From positions 19,494,229 to 19,558,228 of the forward strand of contig CM055898.1 in assembly GCA_029582155.1 (NCBI GenBank): a stretch of DNA of 64,000 bases. The letters run 5' to 3'. Made by a program: the position numbers and the translations under genes. Positions 1 through 64,000 of the stretch are shown one piece after another. The first letter of the stretch is position 1; every line of letters begins with the position of its first letter. Below the pieces are notes generated by a model. It was not told the origin of the DNA. It did not search any database and was given only the letters and a program-made list of their open reading frames with translations. This stretch comes from Panopea generosa (Eukaryota; Mollusca; Bivalvia; Adapedonta; Hiatellidae).

Positions 1-128
1 CGCGTTGACCAGGTGACCGCCTATTGCAGTTAAATTATATAGTAAATTTCGATGGGAGGGTCTAAAACTGGCCGCTTAAGGCAGGTGGCTGCTTATAACA
101 GGTGACCGTTAGTACAGGTTTGGCTGTA
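1..128. mobile_element. Dispersed repeat end, pogo/Tigger-like (low confidence)
   Basis: Bases 1-128 end in gtacaggtttggctg|ta. The complement starts CAGCCAAACCTGTACTAACG, similar to CAGT-x-x-AACCT ends of pogo/Tigger elements, and TA follows as expected for their target. A related end (taatacaggttagactg|ta) occurs near 5275-5296. The left end is outside the window. Confidence 0.35.
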
Positions 129-685
129 TATCATATCTCCATGAAATGTCATCAGAACGCAGGAAATGCATCCTGAATTTTCTGATAGGGAGAGGGGCAT
201 GTCCCCCAGACCCCTCCCCAAACCCTTCTAGCACCCTATGGGCTTGCACATCATTTTAGGGTCAGCTAGGCCACTGTCAATAAAGGAGATACAGTGTGTA
301 ATGTTATTTGAACCAAATCAACAACCACTGTCTGTTTTTTTGACAGACTAAACTGCACAAGTGTTTTTTTAATGTTTTTAACTTTTCTAGTCAATGTTTA
401 CTGTTGTTTAATTCTCATTTGTGGTTGTTTAAATGGTGCACAGCTAAAGGTTCACACAGTGCAATGGTGAAGTATCTTCATTTTCACAATGTTGCATCAT
501 TTGAAATTATAATAATTTAGTTAAAATGTCTCGAAAAATGGGAATCACACTTCCATTTTTGAACTCACAAATTTGTAGTCCAGCAAGTCCTGGGACTTGT
601 ACATAGGAATTTGTAAATAAATCACTGCTTGATATAAAATGATGGTAGATATTGAAAGAAACACTAGTATTGAAAGACAACACAG
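129..685. other. Non-coding stretch, nothing recognised
   Basis: Intron sequence upstream of exon 1. I searched it for the missing first half of the exon 1 FN3 repeat and found no open stretch with suitable splice sites. Confidence 0.5.
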
Positions 686-1530
686 GGTCGTCATGGCCCA
701 GGTGAGCAAATCAGGGCAGTCGTAGCCAAGGTGAGCAAATCAGGGCCATCAGAGCAAATCATGGCCCTGGTGAGCAAATCAGGGCCATCATGGCCCAGGT
801 GAGCAGATCAGGGACGTCATGGCCCAGGTGAGAAAATCAGGGCCGTCGTAGCCAAGGTGAGCAAATCAGGGCCATCATAGCAATCATGGCCCTGGTGAGC
901 AAATCAGGGCCATCATGGCCCAGGTGAGAAAATCAGGGCCGTCATGGCCCTGGTGAGCAAATCAGGGCTGTCTTGGCCCAGGTGAGCAAATCAGGGCTTC
1001 TTGGTCCAGATGAGCAAATCAGGGCCATCATGGCCCAGGTGAGCAAATCAGGGCATCTTGGCCCAGGTGAGTAAGTCAGGACCATCTTGGCCCAGGTGAG
1101 CAAATCAGGGCCGTTGTGGCCAAGGTGAGCAATCAGGGCCGTCTTGGCCCAGGTGACCAAATTAGGACCAATTGGGTCAGGTGAGCAAATCAGGGCCATC
1201 TTGGCCCATGTGAGCAAATCAGGACCATCTTGGCCCATGTGAGCAAATCAGGGACATTGTGGCCCAGGTGAGCAAATCAGTGTTGTCTTGGCCCAGGTGA
1301 GCAAAACAGGACCATCTTGGCCAAGGTGAGCAAATTAGGGCCATCATGGACCAGGTGAGCAAATCAGGGCCGTTATGGTCCAGGTGAGCAATTCAGGATC
1401 ATCTTGGCCCAGATGAGCAAATCAATGCTGTAATGGCACATATGAGTAAATTAAAGCCATCTTGGCCTAGGTGAGCAAATCTGGGCCATCATGGCCTAGG
1501 TGAACAAATCAGAGCCATCTTGGCCCTCTA
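686..1530 (+). repeat. 29-bp minisatellite carrying a 5' splice-site motif
   Basis: About 28 imperfect copies of a unit near 29 bp, built from gtgagcaaatcagggcc and atcatggcccag. Read on the gene strand, most unit boundaries form CAG|GTGAGC, a close match to the animal 5' splice-site consensus. Some units are shortened or carry AAG|GTGAGC. The array stops about 30 bp before exon 1, leaving only its pyrimidine tract and acceptor. The opposite strand is open for 98 codons, but only as a by-product of the repeat. Confidence 0.9.
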
Positions 1531-1558
1531 TATTTAATTATATGTATTTACTTTTTAG

Positions 1559-64000
<62,442 letters not shown>

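Noticed and set aside
942..1238. Minus-strand 98-codon frame
   Set aside because: Lies entirely in the 29-bp array; the repetitive translation only mirrors the repeat.

Overview
The window is intron-rich, AT-rich, repeat-dense animal genomic DNA. It looks like a lophotrochozoan, most likely a bivalve mollusc: genes are split into small exons with kilobase introns, and there are abundant tRNA-derived SINEs, minisatellites and dispersed repeats of a kind I associate with bivalve genomes. The species assignment is inference; no species-specific marker was recognised.

One host gene explains all the confident coding sequence. It lies on the + strand, runs off both ends, and encodes a receptor-type protein tyrosine phosphatase resembling the R3 class (vertebrate PTPRB/J/H/O/Q, Drosophila Ptp10D/Ptp4E). 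I traced 21 exons (about 883 residues) by matching splice sites, reading phase and family motifs. Exons 1-7 encode a partial and three complete fibronectin type III (FN3) repeats. Exons 8-10 encode the membrane-proximal region and exon 11 the transmembrane helix. Exon 12 is the juxtamembrane segment, exons 13-20 a complete phosphatase domain, and exon 21 (cut by the window end) the start of the tail. The catalytic P-loop [10 protein letters not shown] is intact but split between exons 18 and 19. Two normally invariant aromatic residues differ: the WPD loop reads FPD and the KNRY loop reads KNRW.

The rest is intron, and much of it is repeat. There are at least eleven tandem arrays with units of 18-88 bp, the largest a satellite of about 5.4 kb at 54.4-59.85 kb. 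Two arrays are striking because each unit carries splice-site sequence. The array before exon 1 repeats a consensus 5' splice site. The array ending exactly at exon 20 repeats that exon's 3' splice site followed by an 18-nt in-frame micro-exon-like segment and a GT donor.

Mobile elements include a mariner-like transposon with intact inverted repeats but a stop-riddled transposase (45,155-46,612), a LINE 3' end (about 19.8-20.7 kb), four tRNA-derived SINE families, a TTAA-flanked MITE with a central palindrome, a pogo-type MITE, twin hairpin elements, a 1.3-1.7 kb element present twice, and a 2.4 kb non-coding element with terminal inverted repeats. No second host gene, functional tRNA, rRNA or CRISPR array was found.
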